64,000 bases of DNA from the NCBI GenBank assembly GCA_009602735.1, contig WELA01006486.1, positions 1 to 64,000 on the forward strand, read 5' to 3'. The DNA comes from Mesotaenium endlicherianum (Eukaryota; Streptophyta; Zygnematophyceae; Zygnematales; Mesotaeniaceae). A program made the position numbers and the translations under genes. The notes under the pieces are model-generated. The model saw only the letters and a program-made list of their open reading frames with translations, was not told the DNA's origin and did no database searches. Below, one piece after another: positions 47,696-60,306 of the stretch. Position 1 is the first letter of the stretch. Each line of letters starts with the position of its first letter.

Positions 47696-47905
47696 GCCAA
47701 CCGGTGGACTTACAGTCGTCTTTCCCATTTGCATCTGCAAATTCAAAAAAATTGTATACAAAACGCCTTAGGAATATGGAGGACGCTTCTGTGAGGTATA
47801 TAAGAGTGCCACGAGAAAAGGGATGAAACTTAAATGTTTCCGAGCACTTATTCGTGTGCCTAAGTGGCGTCTTAATCACCACTTGCTCTGATCAGGGTGC
47901 CATGT

Positions 47906-49155
47906 ATGTTTTCTGCATTGAGAAAACAACTCTACTCTGCTGTGCTGAGCAGCGAAGAAAAGTTCGCGGAGGCTGGAGACCTGGACAGCTGCATCAAATA
48001 TATAAATCAAGCTCTCTTCACATGCGGCATTACCTCAACCCTTGAATTGCTTGATGATAACAGGGTACAATCTCCATCTCACGTACTGCCACCATGATTC
48101 ACCTACAAACAACAGTCATGCAGTTAAACTCGTGACATGCTCTCTCATGCTACTGCGAGAGCGTGGCATTTGCATACACAAAAACATAAGTGCAGGATTG
48201 GTCAAGATATGGTGAAGTAGGAATCATTGGATCTTAATCGGCCCTTTCGTCCATCTTGATGATGCTGCAGGCATGTGTGGCAAGGGCCTGCAATTGCATC
48301 TATAGTCTTCTTCAACTTCACCAGAAAGATATCACTTCTCAAGAGGATATCAATGATGAGAGGCAAAGGTGTGTGACTTCCTACGAGGGCCTCCTATGAG
48401 TACAATCACAACAAGAGTGCAGAGAAACAGCATTGTCAAACAGCTCTGGTGCCATGTCCAAGCTATGTATTGATCATGTAAGGTTGCTACTAGTCTTCTT
48501 AGCGTGTATTGAATCAACTCTCTTTTGTCTTGCCAGATTATTTGCTGATGTGCGGCGCTTGGCGTCCAAGGTGGAGAGGCTAGAGGCTCAGCTGACGGCA
48601 AAGGAGCGTGAGTTCCACTCAGCTCAGAGCAGGGTGAGACATGTGGCCGCCTCGCCTGAATGTACAGAGTTGAAGTTTGCGGTTGCACCTTGCAGGGTAC
48701 CGAAGCATGATCAACTTTCACACTTCAATCACTAGAGCAGGCGATGGCTTAGAAGCAAAGATGCCTCACCCATGAAGTAATCCTCTTGAGAAGATGCTGC
48801 CTGCAGCTTTGCGACACCTGGGTTGATGTAGTTGGTTGAAGAGGAGAAAGCAGGGCAACGGTACGTGCTGAGTGTAATACTAGCACAGTAGCCTTAACAG
48901 AAGTATGGAAGTGGGCAGGTTGAGACAGTAACTATTTGTGTCGAGGATCTGGACACCAGACCACAAACATGGCTTCTACTGCACCCTGTCACTCTAGTTC
49001 AGCTTTTGCCACATCAAAGTGATAGTGAGGAAGGTGGTGGTGCAGGAAGCCAAGAGTGCAGCGGGGCTGAAAGCCCAGGTGCAAAAGCTGCAGCAAGAGA
49101 AGGAGGAGCTTCAGCGCAATGCCAATGGGGCTCAGGTAGGTCTGCTGAGTGTATC

Positions 49156-49197
<42 letters not shown>

Positions 49198-52100
49198 CTC
49201 TCCGTGCTAATTGCCTTTAGAGTTGGCCTACTTGTCTTCTTGGCTGCTAGTAGGGCCAGAGGTGCTATGCAAGATCACGTCTGTCGCACGCTGCTATGGA
49301 CATTATGCACAAAGATGCATACCTGAGAGCAGCATGCCAAAGTCCAGAGTTCTCAGCTGCTCTGCAAGAGGATGTCTGTGACGTCTGATAAGTTCACCAG
49401 GGGAACGTGGTATCCAGCAACTGAGGGTGCAGCATTCCCACGAGCTCCGCAAGAAGGAGAAAGAGTACGTGCGCATGCAGGTACCCACCTATTCGTCACT
49501 CATCCGTACACATCTCCTGCCAGCATCCCTCCTGCTGTGTGCAGCGCTGGCTCCTTGCTGGGACTCGATGAGTTTTGCGAGCCTCTGTGGCTTCTCATTC
49601 TGGAGACGTCTTAAAAGGCACAGCAGAGCACAGCTTGGGAGGGGGTGACCCTCCTCGAGACGTGTGCCGGGCGTGAGTGCGCTGGGACCTCCTTACCAAT
49701 GCGACCTGATTCCTGGAACCTGTCTCTGGAGGCCTTAATTAGGGGCAACTTGAGACAGAAATCCATGTCTTTGGTCTCGACCCTTGGAAGTGTGCTGTTT
49801 ACAAGTGGACTATGAGTGAATGGGACCATCCTGCGATGCGATGCACCAGCAACTATGTCCACAAGTTTTGCACTGACTCCTGGAGTTGCCAGAGGGGGGC
49901 TTACTTGGGGACAGACCCTGCTGCTCCTCTCATGCATGTTCAGTGCGCGTGGATGGTGATGGGGATGTGGCTCTGCTTGTGTGTGCTGTCAGGAGCGCCT
50001 GGGGCAGCTCTTGTCTGACAAGAAGAGGGACAGCAAGTCGGTTGTCGAAGTCACGCAACCCCTTCCCGTAGGCACCTTGGTGAGATTCGTGAGAAGCCAT
50101 CGAGGGAAACTTTGTGCTGCTGCAGCTTCAGCCAGAGGCAGTAGGCCCGGTAGCTGCTGTGTGCTCTTACCCACCCGACTCCATCCCTTCCCTCCCCTTT
50201 GATCTGGAAGACTAGCACACTTCTATTGGCGGCTACGTGCTATTCTGCATAAGCACCTGATGGGAAGCAATGACCGTTGGCTAGGAGAGTAAGAAATATT
50301 CGCTGCAATGTCTTCTATTGCGGTAAGATTGGCGGGGCCCCTCTTAGTACTCTTCCGACCATTACCACTGCTGCTACTTCTTGGGCCTGCAGTCAGTCCA
50401 ATCGTGTAAGCAAGAAGTGTGACGAGCTTTCGAGCTGTATCCTTGGGTGTAAGAGTATTCACCTCCTGTTGGCCCTGGGGCCAAGCTCAGCTCTGGTGCA
50501 GCGAGAGTAGGGTCATTGGTGCTGAGCCCCAAGTAATCTGTACCAGCTGCGTAGGGAGAGCACATGGTTTTTTGCAGCTGTGCGTATGTGGCTTGCTGTC
50601 TGCGTAAGTCTCTATCGCTTTTGTCTGCATGGGGATTCGAATGTGTGCGCAGAAAGAAGGGCGGCAAAGAGGGACTTGGGATGGCAAGAAAACGGATGGC
50701 GACTTCTACAAAATGTTGGTGAGCAACGAAGGGGGCGCGCAGCGGGGGTGTGGCCAGCTGCCCTTTGTGCATTGCATGCAGGAGTGCCCAGTTATTGCTC
50801 ATTGACTTCCAGTGAGTGGACAATGAGGTGCTCTACGTTACGATGATGTGGTGTGATTGACGTGGTGCTTACGTGTATGCGCAGGTGGACAATTTTGAGG
50901 CGAAGAAGCAGGAGCTCCTACAAGAAAACGTGGACCTCAAAGAGATTCTACGACATGTGCAGGTGTGGCCCTCTCCCGACACCCCCACAGACCAGAGCCA
51001 GGCAACTGCCACTTCACAATAGAAGAAGCCTCCACACTTAATTGTCAGCAGGAATTGTCAGCTCCGGCGCTGCTCTGGTTCATGGCTGCCAATGAGACTT
51101 GAGTTGTGAGGGCACGCTCTCGTCGCCTACCCTTGGATTTTGTTACACGCGCAGCTGGGATTCTTGAATTTGCGGGTGTCTCTGAGACAACCATAGCCGC
51201 CGTCAAAGAAAACACTTTCAAAAGTCTGCGACAGAGCATCGAAGGAGAGTGTGTCGACGCTCGGGAGAGCAGCGAGCAAGGAACCCACAAATGGATGCAG
51301 CCCGAGTGGAATATAAGCTGACTTTGACAATCAACTGGGAGGCCAGCAAGGCCCCCTACCGCCACTTCTCTCCCCCATCTCCTGCCTCTCCCTCTGTCTC
51401 CTCCATGTGTGTTGCTATGTGGGGAGGAATGCTGATGCCAGCATCGGATGGTGTATTTCTGTGTTGGAGGCAAACAGGTGCAGCTCCACGAGATGTTTGA
51501 GCACCAAAAGGCGGGTGCGCCAGAAGCTGATGCACGCGGGGGAAGAGAAGGGACGGAAGAAGACGGCAGCAGCGGCACTTTCGCCTCGGCTGGCCCGTCT
51601 GGCCAAGGAGGCGGCGTGGTGAGTGGCTAGGTGCAAGCTCCATCTGGCACTTTGACTCGTCTCCTGTGCCTTTTGACCATCATGGTCGCTGCCAAGAGGT
51701 CGTCCCCATCTCCGCACTTGCTGTGCTATTTGTTGCACTCACCTGTCGTGAGATACTTTGCATGGCATGCTCCTGGGTGAGAAAAGGCGGCACTCGTGCA
51801 GGGGATTCAACAGAGGGGGGTGGCTGCCGCTAGTTGCTGTTTGTTCCCCTCCAGAGCACGAAAATGATGATGACCTGTTCAATATTCCCGCCACGGCTGG
51901 GCGTGCAGGATTTGCTGGACCTTGACCTGCCGATGCACGAAAAGAAGGAGCAGTTGGAGCGCAGCATCTACGGCAAGCTCAACCTCCTGGCTGTAAGCTT
52001 GCCTCCCTGGCACCTGCCCCCCTTCAGACTAGGGCGTCGATGCTGGCTGGCTGGCTGGCTGACTGGCTCCGACAGCGCCAGGGCCACCTCGAGGCAAAGA

Positions 52101-54526
52101 TGGGGTTTGTTGCTCATAGTGATGCCACCCTGTGGACTTGCATATCACAGAGTTGAGAAAGGGAGTACCCAAAGAAAAAAGATCGTGTACATGTCATGAA
52201 TAAATATATGGTGTACTGTATATCCTGTGTGTGTGTGTGTGTGTGTGTTACATGGGGTCCGTTTGAAGGGTAATTGTAGCCCTCATTGTGGTGTGTTGTG
52301 AGGAGCAGGTGCGCATGATGAATCAGTATGCAGAGGCAGCCACGCCGCCGCAGGGCAGGCCCACAGCTCCTGGAGGAGGAGGACGAGGAGTCGCCACGGA
52401 TGGCGACGACTCCTCCTCGTCCCCCTCCTCCTCTTCCTGGCAGATGGAGGCGTTGAGGCTGCAAGACGTGTGCGCTGAGAGGGTAGCCAGCTGCGCTGCA
52501 TTCAATACCCTCCCTTGTTCTCCTGCTCCTCCTCCTATTACCATTACTACATAGCCCGTTCCTTCCAGTGGCTACACTTGACAATGGTGTGTGCTAGCTA
52601 GGCCTACGACCTCAGGTGATAGCAGAGCGTCATTTTTTGGAGCGCACATCTGCAATGCATTCTGGGCAGATTGCGTCACAGTAGAGTGTGTAGTTGGACG
52701 GTAGCACTGTGAGTTGGAGTGTAGGGACCTCCACCATGGTTGCTGTCTGCTGCTCACTCTCCTAAGTTTGTTATGTATCTGGGTGTTGGGGCCATGTGCA
52801 GGAGCGCTTGATAAACGACTTGCTGCAGCAGACGCCAAGGTGTGTGCATTGTCTGTGTGTGTGCGTGATCATCAATGATGATATCATCCTTGTGCAACTG
52901 GAGTATGACGTGTGATGTCAAGGCCCATGCATCTGTCCTGGGGTCCCCACCTGGCCTCTCTATGGCGACGTGTACACAATTGTTCGCTGGGCGTGCAGTC
53001 TTGTTCAAGATCCCGGATCCGGCTTGCTGCCAGTGCATGGGAGTGTCTCTGTGTCTGCCGTGTGCCTCCACCTCCCTGCACTCCGGATGTATATACACAA
53101 GGTCCAGCATGTCACAGCTGCTGCTGCTGCTAAGCCCCTGCTCCCCTCCTCCTCTGATTCCGCAGGCCTGCTGCGCCCTTGGAGCGGATCTCGCGCCCTA
53201 AAGAGGTACTCCTCTGTAACTGGGGCCTTCTTAAGCGGGCCCTGCCGTGTGTGCTGGCATCAGCATTGTGTAACTTTTTTCTTGCGCATGTGTTTATTGC
53301 CTGAAGACCTCGGGTGCTGAGTCGGAAAGGGACAGGCAGACTCTTGCAACGCACTGCCTGCTGATCATGGCCGTCCTCTTTGCAAGCTGACCGCATGTTT
53401 TGCAGCGGCCCCTCCCCTTCCTTGCCTCATACATTGCCAAAATGGTGAGCTTTGCGTGCGTGTTTTTCTTGCGGCTGGGTGGGCAGGATATGCAAGGGTG
53501 GAGGGGGGTTGGGGCTGAGATGCGACAGGTGGCGGCAGAGAGAGCGGCAGTGCAAGGCCAAGCGGCCCAGCTGAAGCAGCTCCAGGCTGACCTGCAAACT
53601 GCTGCCTCTCAGCTGGATGTGAGCCACACTCACCCCCCTTTGCAGGCTCACCTCTGCGTCTCAAAGATGACTGTAGCGTGATCCGGCTGGGTCAGCCGGG
53701 TCACTGCCCAGCACCCTTGGGCCAAATGCTGGTGTAGGGCAGCAAACTCCCCTCTTGGAAGTGTCCCAATTGTCGTGTCATTTGTCGCCTTGCACAATGA
53801 CAGCATCACCCTCTCAGGATACTCAGCCGACTTTGGAGCTTCATGCACAGGAGTTGCCGCGGTTGTTGTTGCCGTGGTCGCTGTTGTGTGATTATCGTTG
53901 TCATTGTATGTGGGGTGCTGGGGATGCAGGCGGCAAAGAAGCTTGTGGCAGTTCTGGAGCCTGAGCTGGCTGCCAGGATCGCCATTCCCCAGGTAGGCAT
54001 ACCCCGCTGGTGCCGGCATTCAGACGCTGTGTTTACACTGGTGCATTAGTGCAGCGAGCACCTCGTTCGTGGGGTGGTGGAAAATTCTTTCTGGCTTTTT
54101 GCCCTCTCGCCGCACGACGTCAGATAACATGGGACGACTCTGTCCCTTGTCCTTGGGAGGGTCTTGCACCATCCTGTGAAGTTTGAGAGCTAACAGTCTA
54201 AAGTGCCTCCTCTTGCCCCTTTGATTCAGATTGAACAGCACGCCAATGAATCCAGTACAGTGCAAGGCGGGCCCATGCTCCAAGAGGTGCAGGGTCACAT
54301 TGGCTCCACCAATGGTCTTGCTGTGTCCTTGCCTTTCCCGTCATCCGGAGGAGGAGGAGGAGGAGGTGAAGAAGCCCTGAGGGAAGCAGGCGACGAACAA
54401 TTGGGGAAGGAGAACTTAAACAGCAGGAGAACTGGAGACAATCATAGAGCTCTACATGAACGCAGGAGGTGGCAGATTGAACCCGAGTTGAGTCCGCTTG
54501 AAATTCGGAGTCGGATCAGAGGCTGA
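47906..54526 (+). CDS. ADIP/SSX2IP-like coiled-coil protein
   Basis: Family members (afadin- and alpha-actinin-binding protein; fission yeast Msd1) anchor microtubules at centrosomes and basal bodies. The start ATG at 47906 begins MFSALRKQLYSAVLSSEEKF. Exon 1 (47906-48064) has CIKYINQALFTCGI; exon 2 (48271-48368) has CNCIYSLLQLHQKDI; exon 3 (48537-48633) has KVERLEAQLTAKERE. Exons 4-8 carry KLQQEKEEL, HSHELRKKEKEY (49433-49480), ERLGQLLSDKKRD (from 49993), TWDGKKTDGDFYKML (50653-50718) and ENVDLKEILRHVQ (50885-50962). These follow the ADIP order. Later exons (51.5-54.5 kb) are less certain: LDLDLPMHEKKEQLERSIYGKL, ERLINDLLQQTP, a coiled coil near 53530-53620, and a tail ending LEIRSRIRG before TGA at 54524-54526. 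Phases agree for exons 1-5. Most of the protein is predicted coiled coil. Confidence 0.75.
49155..49200. repeat. (TC)n(AC)n(TC)n microsatellite
   Basis: A compound dinucleotide repeat in an intron of the ADIP-like gene. Confidence 0.9.
52226..52248. repeat. (GT)n microsatellite
   Basis: About eleven GT units in an intron of the ADIP-like gene. Confidence 0.9.
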
Positions 54527-55819
54527 ATTTATGCATGCATGGATGGTAGCAGCGGCAGGCCTGGTACAGGAAGATACCTATGCCCAGGTCGCTGTTCATA
54601 GTCATATTGGCTCGCATCTTGACCTATAATGTCGTCACGATCATGTGCTAAATAATTGAAATGCAAGATATTGTTGAGCTTGATTGGTTCATTGAAACAT
54701 GACGAGCTGTTGGCATGGTTTGTCTAGTGATGTTGAATGTTGGTGCATACAGAAATGCCTAGTAATGTTGCTCTAATTTGAGAATCAAAAATAAATACTC
54801 GAACTAGTCGATTGTGAAAGCCAGTCATCTAGTGATGACATATATGGAATAGCTTCTTGTGCCCATATAAAGTTGTCTTCATAGTCGCAAGTTACCTATC
54901 CTTTTGAGCATGGAGGCATCCATATGTATGCTCTTAGTATATTGTCTCCTCATGCACACAAGTGTTCAAAATTGATAAATTTTACACGTGGCGTGTTCAA
55001 TTGACAAACTTAACCCTCGTAAAGGCTTCTTGTTGCAAAGCAAGCTTTCATTGTAATCGGAAGTAGCTGCTACACTTACCCACCCAACCACCCCTCTACC
55101 CCCCCCCTCCCTTCCACTGGGAGGTGCACGAGGCAGGCCCAAGCCGAAGCTTTTGCCAGCGCCAGTCACAGCCATGCACTATAGTGTTGTTTCTGTTATT
55201 GTTTGGTACTTTAATGTCTATTGGCAATAACCTGCGGCGAATAACCGGTGGCTAACCTCAACACAGCAAGAGCACCAATTTTTGTCGCAAAAGTCTTATC
55301 CTTGTACAATTGCACAATGATGGGAGCAGTTTGCTAATCAGCGTTGTTTCGGAGATTGAATATAGTTGTCTTAACTTAGTCAAGTAGACAGGATTGTAGT
55401 AACATGTAGGAACGGAGTAGACAAGAACAAAAGACGTGCAATTGTAGCATCACACTACTCCTACTATTTTTTCTATCAGCACCTTCTTTCTTTCAAAATC
55501 GGGCAATTTGAGCACAGATTGTCAAATTAGCCTTGTTTCTCAACATGAGGCGACATGCAGCTGCACATTTGGGGTAGCAGATTAGTCCATGATGGCAACA
55601 ATTCCTACCAATGATGTGAAAGGCATGAGCTGGCATTAGGTAGCTCCACAAATTCACGAGGTGAGAGACACATGACCCGTTGTTTTCATCTCGCCCAGGC
55701 ATGGGGGTGAACAATGGAGGAGGACAGCTTGTGGCAGGAAGTGTGACCTGGAACGGTGACACGTGTTACTTGTCGCATCGCGTACGATACAAACGCTCCA
55801 GTAGCAAGGGGAATTCAAT
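54527..55819. other. Intergenic downstream of the ADIP-like gene
   Basis: AT-rich to about 55060, followed by a C-rich stretch at 55080-55115. An AATAAA-like signal lies near 54790. No coding feature recognised. Confidence 0.4.
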
Positions 55820-57009
55820 TGAACACGTCTTCAAAAGCAGGCATATACCAAACGCTGCTGAGCTTTGGCGGCCATGATGGTCTCATCAACTTGTGTTTCA
55901 TGGTGGTTTGCAAAAAGCACGATAGAGCAATTGATAAAGAACGAACCAGGATTTGAAGAAAATTGCCAACACGGGCTTTCGCTTCACTTTCAAACTTACA
56001 AGCTTACATAACTCCAAATTTTAACAGTGGACCTATGCTGGTCTGGACGAGCCTCTTGCTCTTAGCCGCACCTGCCAGTTCTTCACTGTTTGTTGGACTT
56101 CCTCAATTTTTCACCAAGGCCTTTACTCAATTCGCTCTTGCATAAACGCAACTTCTGAGAAAGTAACACCAAACTCACCACTTTATGTTCTCTTCGCACG
56201 CTTGTGGTGTTCGTCCTAACTTTGCACTAGAATCTCCTAGCGGATCTAATTTGCAAGTTCTCAATCTTTCAAAGAGGAAATCCTTGTTTGTAATTCCTTG
56301 CCTACTTTTTCTTATGGTACAAAGCGTGAGAAATGAAAAAAAGATCTTCAAGAGTCGGCAAAAGCGCGCCTTCTCCGGCTGCTTGTGGCCTTGGGAACTC
56401 CTTCTTTTCGCGCCTTTCTCCTTCTTCTTCCTCCTTTTCCCAGCTTTTGCTTCCTTGGCAAAACGTGAGAGAGAATGAGACATTGTGTGCAATTCTTGTG
56501 CTTTACCCTACCACCTCTACGCATGCAACCTAGAATTTAGCATTTAGCTTAACTTATGTTGAGCCAGTGATCATGTGCGCTCGTCTCGTAAGCATTGCGT
56601 GTGACATCTTACCTCGTCAATCAGTGCTAACGCTGACGTGGGTTTCGAGGCCACATTCCATGTCGTGGCACTGCCATCGTGGCAGGAGTGGCAAGGGACC
56701 ATAGGTTATGGTGACCTTGTTGCCTCAGCTTAGTTTGACTCGGCAGCTGCTAGCGTGGCCCTTGCTAACTTTGGTGGGTACAGCCTTACAGTTAACCTGG
56801 TTGGCACATCCCCACCCATTGTCAAATGTCAAGGTTGAGCGGGTTTGTACGTGATCCTACTACACGTGTGAGAAGGTGTCTTGCGTTCAACGCTGAATTT
56901 TACCTGTCAGCAGGTTTGGTCAGTGGGTCAACAGCTGACAATCCGAACTGAGGACGCCGTGACTTTCGCCACGCGTGTCGCACCGTCGAATAAGCTCTCG
57001 GTCGCGACA
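55820..57009 (-). repeat. Solo LTR related to element E (left limit approximate)
   Basis: Similar to the LTR at 22370-23744 in the same order: GGCTTTCGCTT..ACTTTCA, TTCGCACGCTTGTGGTGTT, CTTGGGAACTCCTTCTT and a GTCAGCAGG..GGTCAGTGGGTCAAC block. The right end GTCGCGACA at 57009 matches GTGGCGACA of the other copy. No gag or pol is beside it. The two copies are clearly diverged, so it is old. Target duplications could not be fixed. Confidence 0.7.
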
Positions 57010-57590
57010 AGTATGGACTAAGGTTGTTCGATCTGGTTCGAGTGGGTTCTATCCTCCCTACAGCGACAGTCAGCGACAGTGTTTGTCACCGAGTGACACC
57101 CGTCAAGCTATGTCGTGCTCACTCAGCAATGCAAATTTACCCTGCACACTGCTGCACACAGCAATCAGCATCGACACACGAGTTGCACACTGGCAGCCTT
57201 GAGGGCTCTTTCTCCGAGCCCCGAGGTGCTCCGAGGCCCATATGGGCCCAGTACCACCCAGTACACTCCAGTCGGGTCCACTTCCTGGGACCCTACTCAC
57301 AGGGCTGTGCCGGGGAGGCCTAGGTTACGAGTGGAGAGAGCTAGCTGTCGTGGCACGTATTGATGGTGAATGCACAACAGCTGTTGTTATCAAAGTAAAT
57401 GAAGTTGCTCTTCTTTGCATGCCAAATGTGTAGAAATCTCCATCCGCTTCCCTTCTTCACTTCTTCCAAGGAGGTTCGTCAAGGTTGTCTTAACTGCTGC
57501 TCGACTTTATATCTGGTTTGAGCCCTTTCTGCTCACAATTTGTTGCTTGCACATTTTATAGTTCATCAGTGTGAAGTAAGAACATCTGAT
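57010..57590. promoter_or_regulatory. Upstream region of the ORP gene
   Basis: Only about 580 bp separate the solo LTR from the ORP start codon. No TATA box stands out. GTGACACCCG-type and CCCAGTAC repeats are visible near 57240-57275. The 5' UTR or a leader intron may lie here. Confidence 0.35.
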
Positions 57591-60306
57591 ATGGTAGCTG
57601 TACATCCCACGGTCACTGCTGAAGGAGGTAGGCAAGGGTTAAATGGTGCTCAAGGTGACATGCCATTAAAAGAAGCGAAGTTAGATAATGATGTCGTAGT
57701 GGCAGATCTTACAGATCCTAGCCAACTGGATCCAGGGCAGGGCAAGCAAACACCAGAAGGCACTAGCCCTGTTGACGAAAGTCCTTCTAGGACTTACGTA
57801 ACAACACCACCTTTTGGTGTCGATGGTCCATGCAACAAACAAGCCAGTTCTTTTAGGCGCATCCAGTCTGGGGAAAGGAGGAAGGGTGCCATTGGTCAAA
57901 TTTTACAATTATTGCAAGGATTTGCACCAGGAAGTGATGTGACTAAATTGCAAGTACCACCTCAATTTAACATGCCAAAGTCACAGTTGCAGTTACACGG
58001 AGAGTCCGTTTATTGCTTCAAGCAGGACTTACTTTCAGAATGTGCTGTAACAGAGGACCCGCTGGACCGTTTCATAGCAGTGGTTAAGTGGCATGTTGGA
58101 GCAACCAGGCATTGTCCTTTTGGGAAAGCGCCATACAACCCTGTTCTGGGTGAAACGCACCATGCATCCTCTGGAGACCTGAACGTGCTAGTGGAGCAGG
58201 TACGGCCTGAGCTGCATGCAAATTCTCTAACGAACTCCTCCGATCCAACTCCCCTGTTAAAAGGGCTTCTTACCACTTCAACCTGTGCCAGGGTCCATGT
58301 GCGATGATGGCTCTGTATGGCAAAGAAAATGCCTATCTGACATGTTATTTCTACAATCCTAGAGGTTATTTGAAAAAGGATCAAGGTGCTGACCTCAGTA
58401 GGTCTTGAGAGGGGCCCTCTCTTGAGTTCTTGTCACGGTAGGTGATACAAGTAAAAGAAGCAGGATAAGAGTGTTCAGGACCTAATTGTGTGGGTTTTCG
58501 ACTAGGTTTTTAAAGTCCCATAAATTCGTGCATTCTGACATTTGGCACCTGTATCTCGACTGAGCTTTCTGTTGAGCAGTCGTGTGATTCTTATGGGTAT
58601 CCCACATAGTATTGTGCGTACATGCATTCATTCCTCAGAGTCGCCTCATCTTTCGCCCAGGTCATGTAAGAAGGACAAGAGCTTATGTCCTTTTTTAAAA
58701 TTGTTTTCTGACAGGTCTGTCACCATCCCCCCATCTCAGCCCTGTATGCGACCAATGATGTGAAGAAGATTCGAACACTTTGGTGGCATTATCCTGTTCC
58801 CCGATTCTATGGTAAGATTCAGTTGACATGATGCTTTACGTGAATGAACTTGCAGTTATCCTTGAGCTGGTAGAGGTCGTTTGTTGATAGTGGTCCTGAG
58901 GAACCTGCGTAACTTATTATAAGAAGCATCTGCACAAGCAGATGCTGATTGCTTCATATTGGTGACAGAAAGTCCTGTCAGGACTGGTACTTGCAACAGC
59001 AGGGGGGTCATATGTTTGCCTGTACACGTCCTGAGGCAGTAGTTTATGTGCATGCATGTGCAGGAGCGTGGCTAAAGGCCGAGATGAAGGGGAAAAGACT
59101 TTTGTTCCTCGACAGCTATGACGAGACTTATGAGCTGCAGGTGCCCAGCCTGCTTTTCCGATTTCTACCTTCTCCGCGGGCGGACTGGGAGGGGAACGTG
59201 ACAGTGAAGTGCGAGAAGGTGAGAACATATGCCTTCTTGTTGAGTTGCAGGGCTTCTCTTGAATTGTCCTTGTTTTTCAGTGATGATCTTGTGTGATATT
59301 TGTTTCTCGAACTTTGGCAGGCTTGAGGTTGTCCTGATGTCAAGTAGGTATGCTATTGCTTGGACTCTATATGGAGCTCCAGTCTTCTCAGCTAGTGTTG
59401 TGCCTGGTTGGAGTGTGGTACATGTGAGCAGTCTGGCTATGAAGCCCAGGTGTGTTACAAGACGAAGCCCTGGTTCAAGCCAGGACCCCACAAGCGGATT
59501 GAGGGAGAGATTTACAGGATTGGCACCAAAGAAAAGCTTATCAAGTTTCATGGTCATTGGGACAAGTAAGCTGCGGCTGGTTCCTTTTGAACATTGTGCT
59601 TGCCATGGTGCTGCTTTGCTTGCCAGCCTTAGATAGGCAGGCATTTCCTGCCCAGACATTCTAAACTTTCAGTGACTGTGTAGCTGGGCTCTTGTGGATC
59701 GAAGAATTGTTGTGTGAGCAATGAGTGCATGTAGTCAAGCAATGATGACTGAAGAATTTGCACGTGCATGAGTGTGCAGGTCCGTCACCTTTCAACACGT
59801 CAATTCGGGGGCGGAGCACTCCGTCATGGACTGCCTGGCTGCAGCCTCTGATATGGACACTCCCCAGATCACATTACCCAAGGTTGGTGCTTGTCCTCAA
59901 CTCTTATCTTTTGTCTGCTTCTCTTGACCCGTATATTTCAAGCGAGGCTAGCTGTTACCATGTTGGACCTCCCCTTACGACTTGCACTCTCAAGTTGCTG
60001 AAGTTGCACTCTCATGCTGGGTGGCTCTTGACTGGCCGGACGGCGTGAACGCAGGAGCTTGCACCCACCGAGTCGCTTGTCGTCTGGGCTGACGTTACGG
60101 AGGCTCTACTGGACGAAAATTGGAACCAAGCTCGCAACGCAAAGTCAGCAGTTGAGAGGGCGCAGCGAGAAGCAAGAAGTGACCGTGAACAAGGTGGTGC
60201 TGATGAGAAGGATTGGGAGCCAAGCTACTTCAGTTGTACAGAAAGCAAGGACTGGGTTTGGAAGGATGGCCTCAAGACTGTCCCCCCAGCCCCAGTTAGA
60301 GTGTAG
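57591..60306 (+). CDS. Oxysterol-binding protein-related protein (ORP), short type
   Basis: ORPs move sterols and phosphoinositides between membranes. Exon 1 (57591-58199) has a low-complexity N-terminus, then IGQILQLLQGFAPGSDVTKLQVPPQF, MPKSQLQL, DPLDRFIAVVKWHV and the family motif PYNPVLGETHH. It ends LVEQ and joins VCHHPPISALY in exon 2 (from 58716). This is the OSBP signature (usually EQVSHHPP), here with Cys for Ser. Later exons give LKAEMKGKRLLFLDSYDETYEL, SGYEAQVCYKTKPWFKPG, SVTFQHVNSGAEHS, and the C-terminal VVWADVTEALLDENWNQARNAKS before AQREAR. The stop is TAG at 60304-60306. There is no PH domain or visible FFAT motif, as in short plant ORPs. The ATG at 57591 is the first in frame. 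Confidence 0.85.

Larger units (their letters stand above)
47250..47905. promoter_or_regulatory. Bidirectional promoter region between the ligase and the ADIP-like gene
   Basis: The two start codons are about 650 bp apart and point away from each other. Two small tandem repeats lie inside. GTATATAAGAG near 47797 could act as a TATA element for the plus-strand gene. Confidence 0.45.
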
